A stretch of 64,000 nt of DNA from Adiantum capillus-veneris. Taxonomy: Eukaryota; Streptophyta; Polypodiopsida; Polypodiales; Pteridaceae. Position numbers and translations under genes: made by a program. Below the pieces are notes generated by a model, which worked only from the letters and a program-made list of their open reading frames with translations, did not search any database and had not been told where the DNA came from. Shown here one piece after another: positions 35,101 through 49,149 of the stretch (position 1 is the stretch's first letter; the number at the start of each line of letters is the position of its first letter). Location of the stretch: positions 59,219,120 to 59,283,119 of the forward strand of contig CM043956.1 of NCBI GenBank assembly GCA_014529385.2, written 5' to 3'.

Positions 35101-36610
35101 TTTGCTTCCTCACGCAACAACTGCCATGGTGCTCACGGACATCACAAATCGTATCCCTCTACCACCATGTACTCCGCACAACAAAAGTGTACATATTGCT
35201 TGTCCGCGGTGTTTGCACCGAAGGCCGCACGTGAGAGTGAGCAGAGGTCATCCCAAGATCTTCATACTGTCGGTGAAACGAATGTGTATGGTTCTTCAAT
35301 ATCTTGGGACGGGAGAAGTAGGCTTGTTAGGCTATTACAATTGGTTGTGTATGGGTGCAGGTGCTTCTTTGCATTTGTGGATGCACGAATGTCAAGATCT
35401 TCAGCTCAAAACAGTGGCATTACAAGAAACAGTGGGTGCAGGTTAGAGAGGTCAAGTGTCACCACTTTTCCTCTAAAACAGTCTTCTTTGTTACATCTTG
35501 CAGGTAGGTGCTTCAAATCCATCCTTATTAGAGGTGGGTAATCTCATCTTAATGCAAGAATGGCTCAAGGAACTACCATAACATGAAGCTTTTACGGTGG
35601 CACAAAGCTCTCCTCAAGCAATGTGGCTCCCACTACACCAAAAATCACTATGCTAACATGGAGAGATCCCTAGTAGGACAATACAACAACTTTTCATCAG
35701 CAACACACCCTTTCCTAACATGAGGGCACCCCCACCAGAGATATTTTTATATGATAGGTCACCCTATGAGCATACCATGTCATGGAATGGATGTAAGAAC
35801 TATGACTGCACTACCCCTTGGAAGTTGTTCACGAATGTATGTTTATCAAAGTTAATGAGAAGAAGTTTGGACTTTTTTGTTTGTTGATGTGTAAGAGCAC
35901 TCTTGGTCTACCATATTTTAGATTGTTTGATAAGTTAAATAAGATTTGTAGTCATTTAAAGTATCATTATTTTTTTGTAAGATTGTACATGAGAAGACAT
36001 GATAAAGTACAAGAGATCTTGACGGAATAAACCTCGATGAGATTCCCACCATGCACTTGTGACACCATACCTCTCCTTGAACCCTTTGACTTCTATCGTT
36101 GTGGGGAGTCCAATGGGGGGCTATTTTCAAATTTTTAGCATAACTTTTTTTTGAAGGAAATTTTGGTTATTCTAAAGTTTATACACAGTCTAGGAGTTCA
36201 TTCTGATTGTTTTTCTTCAGTTTCAAATTTTGACCGAGTACACTCCTTGGAAGCCACTTTTGAAGGTGTTAGGGCGAGATTTTGGGAAAGTTTTGTATGT
36301 AGGAAATACAGTCCTTAACACAATAAAAAACAATGGTTCTTTGAGTATTTTCAGATTCCATGGTTTTAATGCTCGTTGGAGCCCGTAGATTAAGAAAAAA
36401 GCAAAAAATGTATGTTTTACATCATTTTTAAATAAATTGTCAACTTGCACATTGATTTTTGGAGAATGCGAGCAAGATATGATTTTTTCTCATCACATGA
36501 TGGTCGAAGAACGCGATGAGATGAACAAATTCATGTGAGACAAGCCCAGACAGATTCGGAGCCGATTGAAATCTAGAAGCTGTTGAAAACAACCGAAAAG
36601 TTCAACACTT
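35101..36610. other. Spacer; possible exon-like stretch, not assigned
   Basis: 35101-35540 is less AT-rich than its surroundings and open in two frames (up to 188 codons including the low-complexity start). No motif is recognised. 35541-36610 has nothing I can name. Confidence 0.35.
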
Positions 36611-36631
36611 AAAAAAAAAAAAAAAAAAAAA
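36611..36631. repeat. Poly(A) tract
   Basis: 21 A flanked on both sides by AACACTT words. No retroposon body or target duplication could be recognised upstream. Confidence 0.9.
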
Positions 36632-36902
36632 CTTAACACTTGAATCATGGCCATGCATCAAGAATATGCTCACACGGTGAAGGAGGTGCTTCAAAGCTAT
36701 GGAAATCAGTATAAAATGCAAGCAATAGTGTTGGAGGCTATTCAAGAAGTTGTAGAGGCTCACATCATTTCAGATGACTTTGCAATGACAAAATGATTAA
36801 GAGTTGTGTCTACTGTCTCCATAGTGATTTGGCTTTTCGGTTTATCCATGTGTTTTAAGTTAAGTGGTTTTGGCCATGAAGAGTTAAATTTAAATCAAAT
36901 AT

Positions 36903-37800
36903 TAACATTTTTGCCATCCTAAGGGGCAAACAAAGCTAGAAAATGCAAAAAAAAGGGTGGCCACAAGGGCGGGCAGATGGCCCATCCAGCAGTTTTGGAT
37001 GGCTCATCTGCGTGCCCTTGTGGCCACCCTTTTTTTTTCCATTTTCTAGCTTTGTTTGCCCCTTAGGATAGCAAAAATGTTAATAGCCGATGAAACCAGA
37101 TGTTTATGTAGCATGAGACTAGATTTTTATATTGTCCAATGTGATTTGGCCTTTTGGTGCAGGGAACTAGTAAGTTGAGTTGAAGGAAGGCATAATGTGC
37201 TTGAAAAGTTAAATTTTACATTCATCTCACCTTTTCCAAGGTCCTGGAGTGCAACAATAGCCTAATTATGCAAAAAAAAGGGTGGCCACAAGGGCGCGCA
37301 GATGGCCCATCCAACAGTTTTGGATGGCTCACTTGCGCGCCCTTGTGGCCACCTTTTTTTTTGCATTATATGGCCTTGTCTGCCCCTTATAATAGCAAGA
37401 ATGTTAATATTTGATGAAACCAGATGTTTATGCAGCATGAGACTAGATTTTTATACTTTCCAATGTGATTTGCCCTTTTGGTGCAGGGAACTAGTAAGTT
37501 GAGTTGAAGGAAGGCATAATGTGCTTGAAAAGTTCAATTTTAGGTTCATCTCAGCTTTTCCAGGGTTCTGGAGTGCAGCAATAGCCTAATTATGCAAAAA
37601 AAAAGGTGGCCACAAGTCCTTCTTTGTTTGTGAAGACTCCATTATTTGTTTGATTTAGAGTCTTTGATGTTGTTGTAGGCCTTTGTTGATGCCACATATG
37701 GCCCATCCAGCAGTTTTGGATGGCTCACTATGCGCGCTTGTGGCCACCCCTTTTTTTGCATTATATGGCCTTGTCTGCACCCCAGGATACCAAATTTTTT
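36903..37800. repeat. Tandem array of about 326 bp units, each with a long hairpin
   Basis: 36903-37082 is a long palindrome: arms of 85 bp with about 6 mismatches around a 9-base loop. The next units start at about 37083 and 37409 and share GATGAAACCAGATGTTTATG (326 bp apart). In units 2 and 3 the hairpin keeps an outer stem GGTGGCCACAAGGGCGCGCA (unit 2) and an inner stem around CCCATCCA..GGATGG. Unit 3 has about 80 bp of foreign sequence in its left stem. No coding potential. Confidence 0.85.
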
Positions 37801-40393
37801 TTAGATTAAGTGAAAGAAAATCTTTATGCAACATGACAGTAAAAATTCCACTTCTTTTCACTCATATGTAATTAGAGCTCCCCCCCCTCCCCCCCCTTTC
37901 TTTGTGTTCAAAGGTCCGGAGCATTCACTATGTAAAATTTTCCTATATCACATGTGTTCACTAGAATGGATTAAAAGTACCCCTTATAGGCCTTATCTAC
38001 ACATGTTTCTGCAACTTTACAAGAATATAAAATCCCTTATGTTGAACACATGTGCTATGTTACATATACTTTAGTGAACTCCCCATGTCAACGGCCTCAC
38101 AAATCCTGTGCACTAAACATTAAACACTAGAAATCGACCAAACAAGGAGCCAATTTTTACTTCCTTGTGTCCACCTAGTGTTCTTGTGAAACATTGCTAA
38201 TGATATATATTCAACATCCCCAAATGAGGACATCTTGACAAAGTTTATGATCCACTTTAATAAGAATAACCATTAATGATTAAACTGAAATCAAAATATT
38301 GCTTGAATTTCTTCAAGGTGGAGTGATTAAGACTTGCGACTTGAATCTCGTACAGGCAAATCAAAGTATCCATAAAAGTAAACAATATTTCTCATATCTG
38401 TATGAAACTTCAATAATCTAAATTAAATGCTCTCACTCAATGCGACACCATTTAACAAAAAAACATATTTATATTGCATTTATAGAGGAATCCAGCCTCA
38501 TGAAAAAAAATTACAAATGGAGACAATGTTGTTGCTGCTAGGCTTATCTTACAAGTATTTGTCTTCCTCATCTAGAGATTCATATACACTTGAGTATTTG
38601 TGTGTCTATGACACTAGGGAAGATAGTAGTACTATATGGATGGCTTCTATGAGAGCTCCTAGAGAGTCCCTATTGGTTCAAGATTCTAAAAAACACCTAC
38701 TATTCTTATCAAAATCTTTTAACATGGTAGTGAAAGGTTCCTCAAGGAACAAAAATAGAGTGATTTCCATCTCTGCACATGGTTTCTTGCTCATGTCCTC
38801 TTAAAACAAGTTGAATCTGTAAGTAAACAAAAGATTATGTGAGCATAAAGTTATAAAGTACAAAATGATATCATTCCAATTATCTAATGACAATTATACG
38901 AAGAATAAATTACAAGAAAAATCTTTGACGAATCTCCATAGATAACACAACTTACTTACATTGTGAGACTCAAATAACACGCTACACAACTATAGATGGC
39001 GCACCAAAGTCATCAACAAAATAGCACCACCCAGTGTTATGAGGTGTGAAGCCTAAACACTGAAATCCATTAAGAGGTTAATTCTCTCCAGCATGATAAA
39101 CTTAAAGATGGAGATGATGTTAAGCTCTGAATGTAAGCTACAAGGGTAGTTTTCTTACCATTCTATCTTTATGTTGGAGATGAACCCTTGCAATGCCCAC
39201 GCGATATTCACACCTCCTATTGTTGTGGTATTCAACTCATGTGAGCTCATACTTTTGCCACCTTCGGGAGTAGAGGTTTCCATATAGTGTGAGTGAATGA
39301 AAGTAGAAGGAGTAGAATCTTGTTTCATGTTGTAATGGAGATGAGAGAAGGGAGAGGAGCTAGCTTGGTGTGAAACTATGTGGTGGGTAAGGGGAAGAGA
39401 TGGAGGAGGAGCTTGCTTGGTGCTACAATGGAGGTGGGAGAAAGCTAGCAGAGAGATAATGATGGACTATAGGGGGTGCATGTGGTTGTTGCAGCAATGG
39501 AGAGCTTGAAAAAAGGTTTGTAGAGAGAGAACAACACTTTTTAGCTATAGAATAGGTTTGGAAAGACTTTGGAGGGTGAAAATGATGTTTTGATTTGTTT
39601 AAAAAAAAAAACAAATTTTTGGATTTTTTAGTGCACGTTTTTAACTTTTGAAGGTTAAAAATACTTTTTTGACCATGAAATAGGTTTGGGGACCTTTTAA
39701 GGAGGGAAAACTTGAAATTTGATTTTTTTTGAAAATTTGAAATTTTTAGTGTATTTTTAAATCCGGGCCAAAAAGTGGGGGAAAAGAGGTCAAAATGGTT
39801 CCCCCCCCCCCTTCCCCCTCTTTCCCCTAGCCACCTCCCTTACCTTCTCACTAGGTAAGAGACAATTAAGAGGTGTAAGGCTACCTTGTCCCCCTACTTT
39901 TTTGAGGGTATAGAGTGTGTCCACCACCCTCTTCCTATTGGCTGACCTCTAATTAACCTTAATCCCAAAGGGCCCCTAGAGGGTTCATATTTTTCCTAAT
40001 GCTTAGATTATCTGGGTGAGTCATTCTTGATTCTTCACATTATTAACATTGGATTTGTTCCCAAATCAAAAAGAATGGAAGCTTTCTCCAGCCTCCTTCT
40101 TTTAAATATTGATGATGTCCATAACATGTGTATCATTAGCAGCTAACCATATCCCAACATTGAAATTACTAAGTAGAGTCTTTAGAAACTCAATGCATCC
40201 TAGCCTAGAACACTGCTCATGTTGAAACTTTAAGCTCTTCATTTTTTTGGACTTGTGACAACATCGTCTCAAAAGAAACCACCCAAGCTCACTATTATAT
40301 TTAGCATTGGTGGATGAAAGGTCCATATCACCATGCACCCAGATCCGAGATCTTGAGTTACTAAGATGTTTTGTATGGATTCTTCTTCTGAGA

Positions 40394-40423
<30 letters not shown>
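37801..40423. other. Spacer, no gene recognised; (TA)n at 40394-40421
   Basis: Includes the right inverted-repeat arm (about 39600-40001), a run of C near 39801, and an unassigned 125-codon open frame (38427-38804). A minus-strand open frame (40338-40102) has normal complexity but no recognised motif. Confidence 0.4.
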
Positions 40424-40424
<1 letters not shown>

Positions 40425-40485
40425 CGTAGAAGGTGATGTTAGTTCCAATATATATATATACTGGAACTTACATCACCTTCTACGT
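40424..40485. repeat. Hairpin with 24 bp arms and an AT loop
   Basis: ACGTAGAAGGTGATGT (40424) continuing for 24 bp pairs with 40462-40485 with one mismatch. The loop is 14 bases of TA repeat, and another (TA)n tract lies directly upstream. Confidence 0.85.
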
Positions 40486-42289
40486 CCATAGCATCATCCT
40501 TCAAGCTCTTCTCCAATGGTTGCAATGGTTGACCTTCAAGAACTTGTAGATTTGTGTTAGCTTCTTCAAGAACGCTCTGGTTGTGATGGAGATCCATGGA
40601 CTCTTTCTCAAAAGGTTTAATAGCTTGAAAATCATTTGTACCAACAATATCAGGTGAAACTTTGTCAACCGCAATCTCAAAAGGTTCAATAGCTTAAAAT
40701 TCCTTTGTACCAACAATCTCAAGTGAGATTTCATCAATCACAATATCGTTTTGAGGGACTGCAAGTTTTAAAGAACACCTATCGTTAGCCTTGTCACACT
40801 CTTAACACTAGGTTGGTAATGGGACATTTTTATGTCCTGGGACACTTTTATGTCCTGTTAAGTGACCATTTTCCTTGAATTATGTCAAGAGTTTCAAAAT
40901 GGATTTTGAGGTGCTATCGGTCTAGAAATTTGTCTCATGAGCTGAAAAAAACTCGTCATTTTTTTGGAATATCAGTTCCATCTTTAACCTTGTGCCTGCA
41001 CAACATTTCACAACCTAAACTGTGTGAAAAAACGGGTCCTGTTTTTGGCTTTTTTCAACTTTTTGCAACTATACCACTCTAGAATTCATGTTTGTGAGGT
41101 CTATAATGCTAGAGAACTATCTTTAGTAGTCCTCAAAATGTCCTGATGCTTCTAGGGAGAAATAAATGTTAAAGTTGTAAGTTATGACCAAATTACAAAA
41201 ATTGTCAAATCCTGTTTTTTAGCCAATTTTAGCTCTTCTATGATTTTTTTGGTGACTTTCATGATATCCAAATGCAGTTTTGATTTTCTACGTCGCATAT
41301 TGTAACATAAAGCTAATATTCCTTGATTTTTGGGGCACCTAATACCCTATTTTGCATAGTAGACAATGATGGTTGATTTTTTCAATTATAGAAGAAAACA
41401 AAACATTTTAGTATATCAAGTATAGCTTTTTCAATATTGTTAGTTTCTTGTGACAACTACATGCATTTTGTAGGTAGTAACCATATCTAGTCATAAGGAT
41501 CAAATTTGGATAGATATTGAATAGTTTCTATGGGATTCTACAACTCATAATGTTGAACCCAGTTTTTTCATGTTTGCTGTATTTAGCACTTCATATTTGT
41601 CCCCAAGATTCCCCTTGGTAAGAGATGTATTATTCTTTTGACATGCTCCATGGCTCCTTATGAACCGAAAGGACAATAGGGAACTAAGAAAAGATGCATA
41701 TATTATTTGTATTGAGTGTGGCTATAGAAACTTTGATGATAGGTTTGCAAAATGGTAAAAATTCAACTTTTTTGTACCTATTTCTTTTGGCAAAACAAAA
41801 AATAGTGAGTGAGAAGCAATCATATGTTCTGATCACCAACCCATTGAAGTTAACTAGGGAATTTATCTCAAGTCCTACAAAAATCCCTAATCTTATTTTT
41901 ATGCAACAAAACGTAAGAAATGACTGTTTTGATGAAAATGTACTGGTCCATCAACTTTGGAGGCTTGGTGTGACCAAAAGATGAGAAATTTTACAAGTTT
42001 CTTATTTTTTCCATGTGTAGTAGGCCTTGAACTATAACCTCATGAAAGGATTTTACAAAATGAGTGGATCTATTATGGTAACCAACCTAGTGTTCAGAGA
42101 AAATTAGAGAGTATCCAAATGACATAATTGATATCTAAGAAAATATTAAATAGATATTAAATAATGTATTTGATAAGACCCAAGATACCGTTGTAATATA
42201 GCTTGTAGAAATTTAAGGACCACCCAAAAAGGCCTTATGGCTGCATGGTAGACTTTGAGTACAAGGTGTTGATAAAATTGGCGCTCTAT
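40486..42289. other. Spacer, no gene recognised
   Basis: Contains a short direct repeat of GGGACAxTTTTATGTCCTG near 40820-40860. Short open frames only. Confidence 0.5.
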
Positions 42290-43830
42290 GGCCCTAGGGC
42301 CGCAGGGTTCTCATTATGGTTTCTAGGACACATGATGTTGATTATAGGTAGTCAGGTTTTCCTTTATTCTAATGAGAGATCCTATTTCCTTAAGGCCATA
42401 GGGTGCCAATGTACAAGCTCAAGGGTCATAGGTTTTCCTCTATTCCAATGAGAGATCATATGGTCCTAGGGCCATAGGGCTACCAAGGAGCCCATGTAAG
42501 TGCCTTTGAATGGCCTAAATTCTCTTTGAGAGCTTTTACATTCCTAGGCCACCGTCTGCTAGCCTTAGGACCATAGGTTTTCGTCTATTCTAATGAGAGA
42601 TCATATGGCCCTAGGATCATAGGGTGTCAATGTTTAAGCTCAAGTGTCATAAATTGCCTCATATTATTGTAATGAGAGATCCTATGGCCCTAGGGCTACC
42701 ATGGTTCCCATGTAGGTTCCCATAAATTTTCTAAATGCTCTTTGAGATATTTTATATTGACACATATGGCCCTATGGTCATAGGTTTCCCTCTATTCTTA
42801 TTAGAGATCCTAGGGCCACAGGGTGTGAGTGTATAAGTTCAAGGGCCATAAGTTGTCCTCTATTCTAATGAGAGATCCTATGGCCCTAGGGCCATATGGC
42901 TGTCATGGTTAATATGTAGGTTACCTTGAATGGCCTAAATGTTGCTAGAGAGATTTGACATTGCCACCTAGGCCACCCTCTAGCCCTAGGGTCATAGGTT
43001 ACCCTCTATTGTCATGTGAGATCCAATGGCCCTAGGGCCATAGGGTGCCAGTGTAGAAGCTTAAGGGCCATAGGTTGCCCTCTATTGTAAAGAAAGATCT
43101 AATGGCCGTAGGGACATAGGTTTGCCATGGTGTCCATGTAAGTGCCCTTGAATGGATTAAATGCTCTTCAAGATCTTTTACATTGACACCTAGGCCATTT
43201 GCTAGCCCTAGGTCCATAGGCTTCCCTCGTTTGTAATGAGAGATCATATGGTCTTAGAGCCATAGGGTGAAAATGTATAAGCTCAAGAGCCATAGGTTGC
43301 CCTCTATTCCAATCATAAGTCCTATGGCCCTAGTCTCATAGGGATGCCATGGTGCCCATGTAGGTGCCCTTGAATGGCCTAAATGATCTTTGAGAGCTTT
43401 TACATTGACACTTAGGCCACCCTCTGCCCCTAGGGTGATAGGTTTTCCTTTATTTTGATGAGAGATTTTATGGCCCTAGGGCCATAGGGTGCCAATGTAT
43501 AATCTCAAGGACCATAAGTTTCTCTTCATTGTAATAAGAGACCCTATGGACCTAGGGCCATAGGGTTGTCATGTTGCAAATGTAGGTGCCAATGATTGGC
43601 CTAGATGATCTTTGAGACCTTTTCCATTGAAACCTAGGCCAACCTTTGGCCACATGGCCATAGGTTTCTCTCTATTTTGACAAGAGATCATATGGCATTA
43701 GGTCCATATGGTACCAATGTAAATGCTCATGGGCCATAGGTTGCCCTCTCTTCCACCAATGAAAGATCCTATGGTGCAAGGGACATGGAGGTGCCATGGT
43801 GCCCATGTAGATGCCCTTGAATGGCCTTTG
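42290..43830. repeat. Satellite of about 215 bp units with palindromic cores
   Basis: About seven composite units of 205-225 bp (AATGAGAGATC words at roughly 42384, 42595, 42799, 43014, 43230, 43456, 43680). Each unit has two modules. The first has a core like CTATGGCCCTAGGGCCATAG followed by GGTGCCAATGTATAAGCTCA. The second has the same core followed by CCATGGTGCCCATGTAGGTG, GAATGGCCTAAATG and ACATTGACACCTAGGCCACC. The consensus core is a perfect 20-bp palindrome. No open frame of note. Confidence 0.85.
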
Positions 43831-43935
43831 AGGTAAACAAATGAACGCCAAGAATTGAGATGGCTCCCACCATGCGTGCCAAACCAATTTTGAGAGAAAG
43901 AGATCCTAGCTCTATGTCATCAACGCAATGTGCTC

Positions 43936-43938
<3 letters not shown>

Positions 43939-44019
<81 letters not shown>
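43939..44019. repeat. (AG)n microsatellite
   Basis: About 81 bp of AG repeats, ending GAGAC. Confidence 0.98.
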
Positions 44020-44021
<2 letters not shown>

Positions 44022-44177
44022 AGCTGTTATAGTCTTCATGGTTTATTGAGGCTATATGTTGCTTGCAATCTGTTGATGTAGTTGGTTGCACCCATGTGGA
44101 TATTGGTCCTTGACTCAAAGGTCGCCCTCTCACGGTCTCTGGCCATGCTAGTTTTAGTTTTTCTTTTATGAAAAAGT

Positions 44178-44397
44178 ACTTAATTTGAGGTGTATTTTGA
44201 GGTCTTCTTTACAAGTTATTCCATTTTTTGATGACCTTCAAACCATATACATCAATGCTCACCAAAAACCATAACACATCATTGTTTAATGCAAACATAC
44301 TTAATTTGAGGTTTATTTTGAGGTTTTCTTCACGAGTTATTCCATTTTTGTGATGGTCTTCACCCCATATACATTAGTGTTCACCAAAACAATTTTA
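44178..44397. repeat. Tandem duplication of about 121 bp
   Basis: ACTTAATTTGAGGTGTATTT at 44178 recurs with small changes at 44299. The copies also share TTATTCCATTTTT, CCATATACAT and GTTCACCAAAA / GCTCACCAAAA. Confidence 0.8.
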
Positions 44398-44678
44398 GAG
44401 ATCAATGCAAAAAAGGAGAGCATTTGAAATCTCTCTATTTATAGTGAAAATTTTAGGGGTTTTATCGGTTTTTACACTAAAACCCTCCAAATTTAACACG
44501 TTTCCATCTTGGTTACCTTCCAAACTAGTCAAGACTTTATTTTTTGTCCTTTAAAGATATAATAGAGGCTTCTTTTCTTGTAAACACTGATATACATGCA
44601 TTGCTGCCCCCAAGATCACCCTTAAATTGTTGTTGTCTCACAGTGTAATTGTGGGCGTTGACGCTACAAGAGTATGAG

Positions 44679-44734
44679 ACACACACACACGCACACGCAC
44701 ACGCACACGCACACGCACGCACAGGCGTGTGCGT

Positions 44735-44769
<35 letters not shown>
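44679..44769. repeat. (AC)n microsatellite with GCAC variants
   Basis: AC repeats interrupted by CGCAC units and a GCGTGTGCGTGC segment that can fold back on the flanking ACACGCAC. Confidence 0.95.
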
Positions 44770-44774
<5 letters not shown>

Positions 44775-44815
44775 CAAAATTTGGAGAAATCATTCAAAAT
44801 TGACACAAGGGTATT

Positions 44816-44817
<2 letters not shown>

Positions 44818-44911
<94 letters not shown>
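44818..44911. repeat. (GA)n microsatellite
   Basis: About 94 bp of GA repeats. 44912-45240 to its right is spacer with no gene recognised. Confidence 0.98.
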
Positions 44912-44914
<3 letters not shown>

Positions 44915-45244
44915 CTAAATTATGTCCTAAAATTTTTCAAACAATTATGCTCCCAAATGAGTTATGCTAAACAATTCAAAAATGCCCTTATTTTTTTTCA
45001 AGAATACTCTTGAGCTTTTATCACTCCTATAAAAGGAGGATCTCATGCCATTTTGGGGGCTTTTTTGGCCGATTGAAGGGCTTTTGGCCGAGACGGTCAT
45101 TGGAGCGAGGGGATGTTGTTGAGATCTGTGTCGACAGAGCATTTTGTACATGGTTGTGTTGATGATAGTGTAAGCCATCATTAATGTTTACTAGTGTCAA
45201 TTCCCCCTTCTCTTATTTGCTTGTGTGCGTGTGTTTCCAGGCGT

Positions 45245-47857
<2,613 letters not shown>

Positions 47858-47880
47858 TTAGCCCTCCCGTTTGGCTAGAG
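47858..47880 (-). other. Polypurine tract of E
   Basis: The minus strand reads AACGGGAGGGCTAA directly before the 3' LTR, 5-20 bases after the end of pol (stop at 47885-47887). Confidence 0.6.
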
Positions 47881-47884
47881 ACAT

Positions 47885-49149
47885 TCATGCTTCTAGCCCT
47901 ACCTCTGATTCTTTAGTCGCGGAGTTGGAGGGTTCCCCCTCTTCTGGAATATCTAGCATGAACTCTGGATCAAACCTAAACAAATACCTTTTTAGCCTCC
48001 ATCCATTGACTGTAGTCTTGTGAATTCTCCCATCTGCTTCCATCAGTTTATAACTGCCGTTGTCATAGCGCCTTTTGACAATGAATGGTCCTTCCCATCG
48101 GGGTTGAAATTTCTTGTCCTTCCTTGTGTCAAATCTGTGGTCTTATCTCAATACTAACATACCTTTTTCCAGGCCCTTTTCCTTAATCCCTTGATTGACA
48201 GTGAGCCGGTGTCGCTCTGCTTGCGTTGCATAGTGATTGATTGCATCTTCCCTATCTAGTTGGACCCTTTCCAGATCCAGGACGTGGTTGCGAAGATTCA
48301 TAATTGGGCATTGTAATTGGCTAGCCATGACTCGTAAGCTGGCTATCTGTACCTCAATGGGTAGAATTGCCTCCTTTCCGTAAACTAGATGGAAAGGGGT
48401 GAAACCTAATGATGTTCGGAATGTCGTTCGGTAGGCCCATAGAGCGGCCATGAGATGTTTATCCCATTCTCCTATGTGGTTATTCACCTGCTTTGTGATG
48501 ATTTTGCAGATCCTTCTGTTTACCTTTTCTACTAGGCCATTACACTGTGGATAGTATGTGTGGAATGTCGGCGTGTAATGCCTAAATTTTTCATCAGTTC
48601 TCCCACCAGATCGCCTTTGAAACCTGGTCCTCTATCTGATATTATCTCAAGAGGAGTGCTAAAACGGCAACAAATGTGCTCAAATATGAACTTTGCTACC
48701 TCTTGGGTTGTAAAGTGGGTGGTGGCTGCTGCTTCCGCCCATTGGGTCATGTAGTCTACACCAACTAGAATGTATAGTTTACCTGATTGGGCCCTTGGTA
48801 GAGGACCGATTGCATCTATCCCCCATTTCTCAAACGGACCATATGAGATAATAGGAGTCTGTGGCTCATAGGTTAGTGTGCGATCACTAGCCACTTGACA
48901 AGCCTTGCATGTTTTACACCAATGCTGCACATCCCTGTTCAGACTAGGCCAAGAGTATCCTGCCTGTAGAATCTTTCTATTGGTGATATCTAAAGCAAAA
49001 TGACCGCCGCAGACACCATCATGGAAACTTGAAATTACCTCTGTGATCTCACTGGAGGTTGGTACTCGATTGAGAATCTGATCCTTGCCATTACAATACA
49101 AGTGGTTGTTTACAAGGTGGTATCTTGTAGCCCTCCTTACCAGCGCCAC
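47885..49149 (-). pseudogene. Integrase of gypsy E
   Basis: The piece 49149-48532 has the zinc-binding set H43, H50, C81, C84 and the first two catalytic Asp in WGIDAIGPLPRAQ and IISDRGPGFKGD. A frameshift near 48580 then gives NGLVEKVNRRICK with the catalytic Glu. 48487-48143 carries HLMAALWAYRTTFRTSLGFT and PFHLVYGKEAILP. After a stop at about 48140 the tail continues with FQPRWEGPFIVKRRY to a TGA at 47885-47887. No chromodomain. Confidence 0.85.

Larger units (their letters stand above)
34448..40001. repeat. Diverged inverted-repeat pair bounding 5.5 kb
   Basis: CATTAGGAGAAATATGAACC at 34448 is matched in inverse orientation by the complement of 39982-40001 (CATTAGGAAAAATATGAACC). Both are followed inward by GGGATTAAGG(C/T)TAAT and GGGGACAAGG words and by T-rich sequence with AATTCCCTCC / TTTCCCTCC. 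The arms are roughly 400 bp and poorly conserved. They could be the terminal repeats of an old DNA transposon or two inverted copies of one repeat. No target duplication is visible. Confidence 0.35.

Noticed and set aside
35110..35541. Possible exon with two overlapping open frames (106 to 188 codons)
   Set aside because: No motif, no clear splice sites, and one frame starts in low-complexity sequence; kept only as a note.
36611..36631. Poly(A) tail of a SINE or LINE
   Set aside because: No element body, internal promoter boxes or target duplication could be recognised.
42290..43830. Regular repeats resembling a CRISPR array
   Set aside because: Units are 205-225 bp without unique spacers, and the context is a plant nuclear genome.
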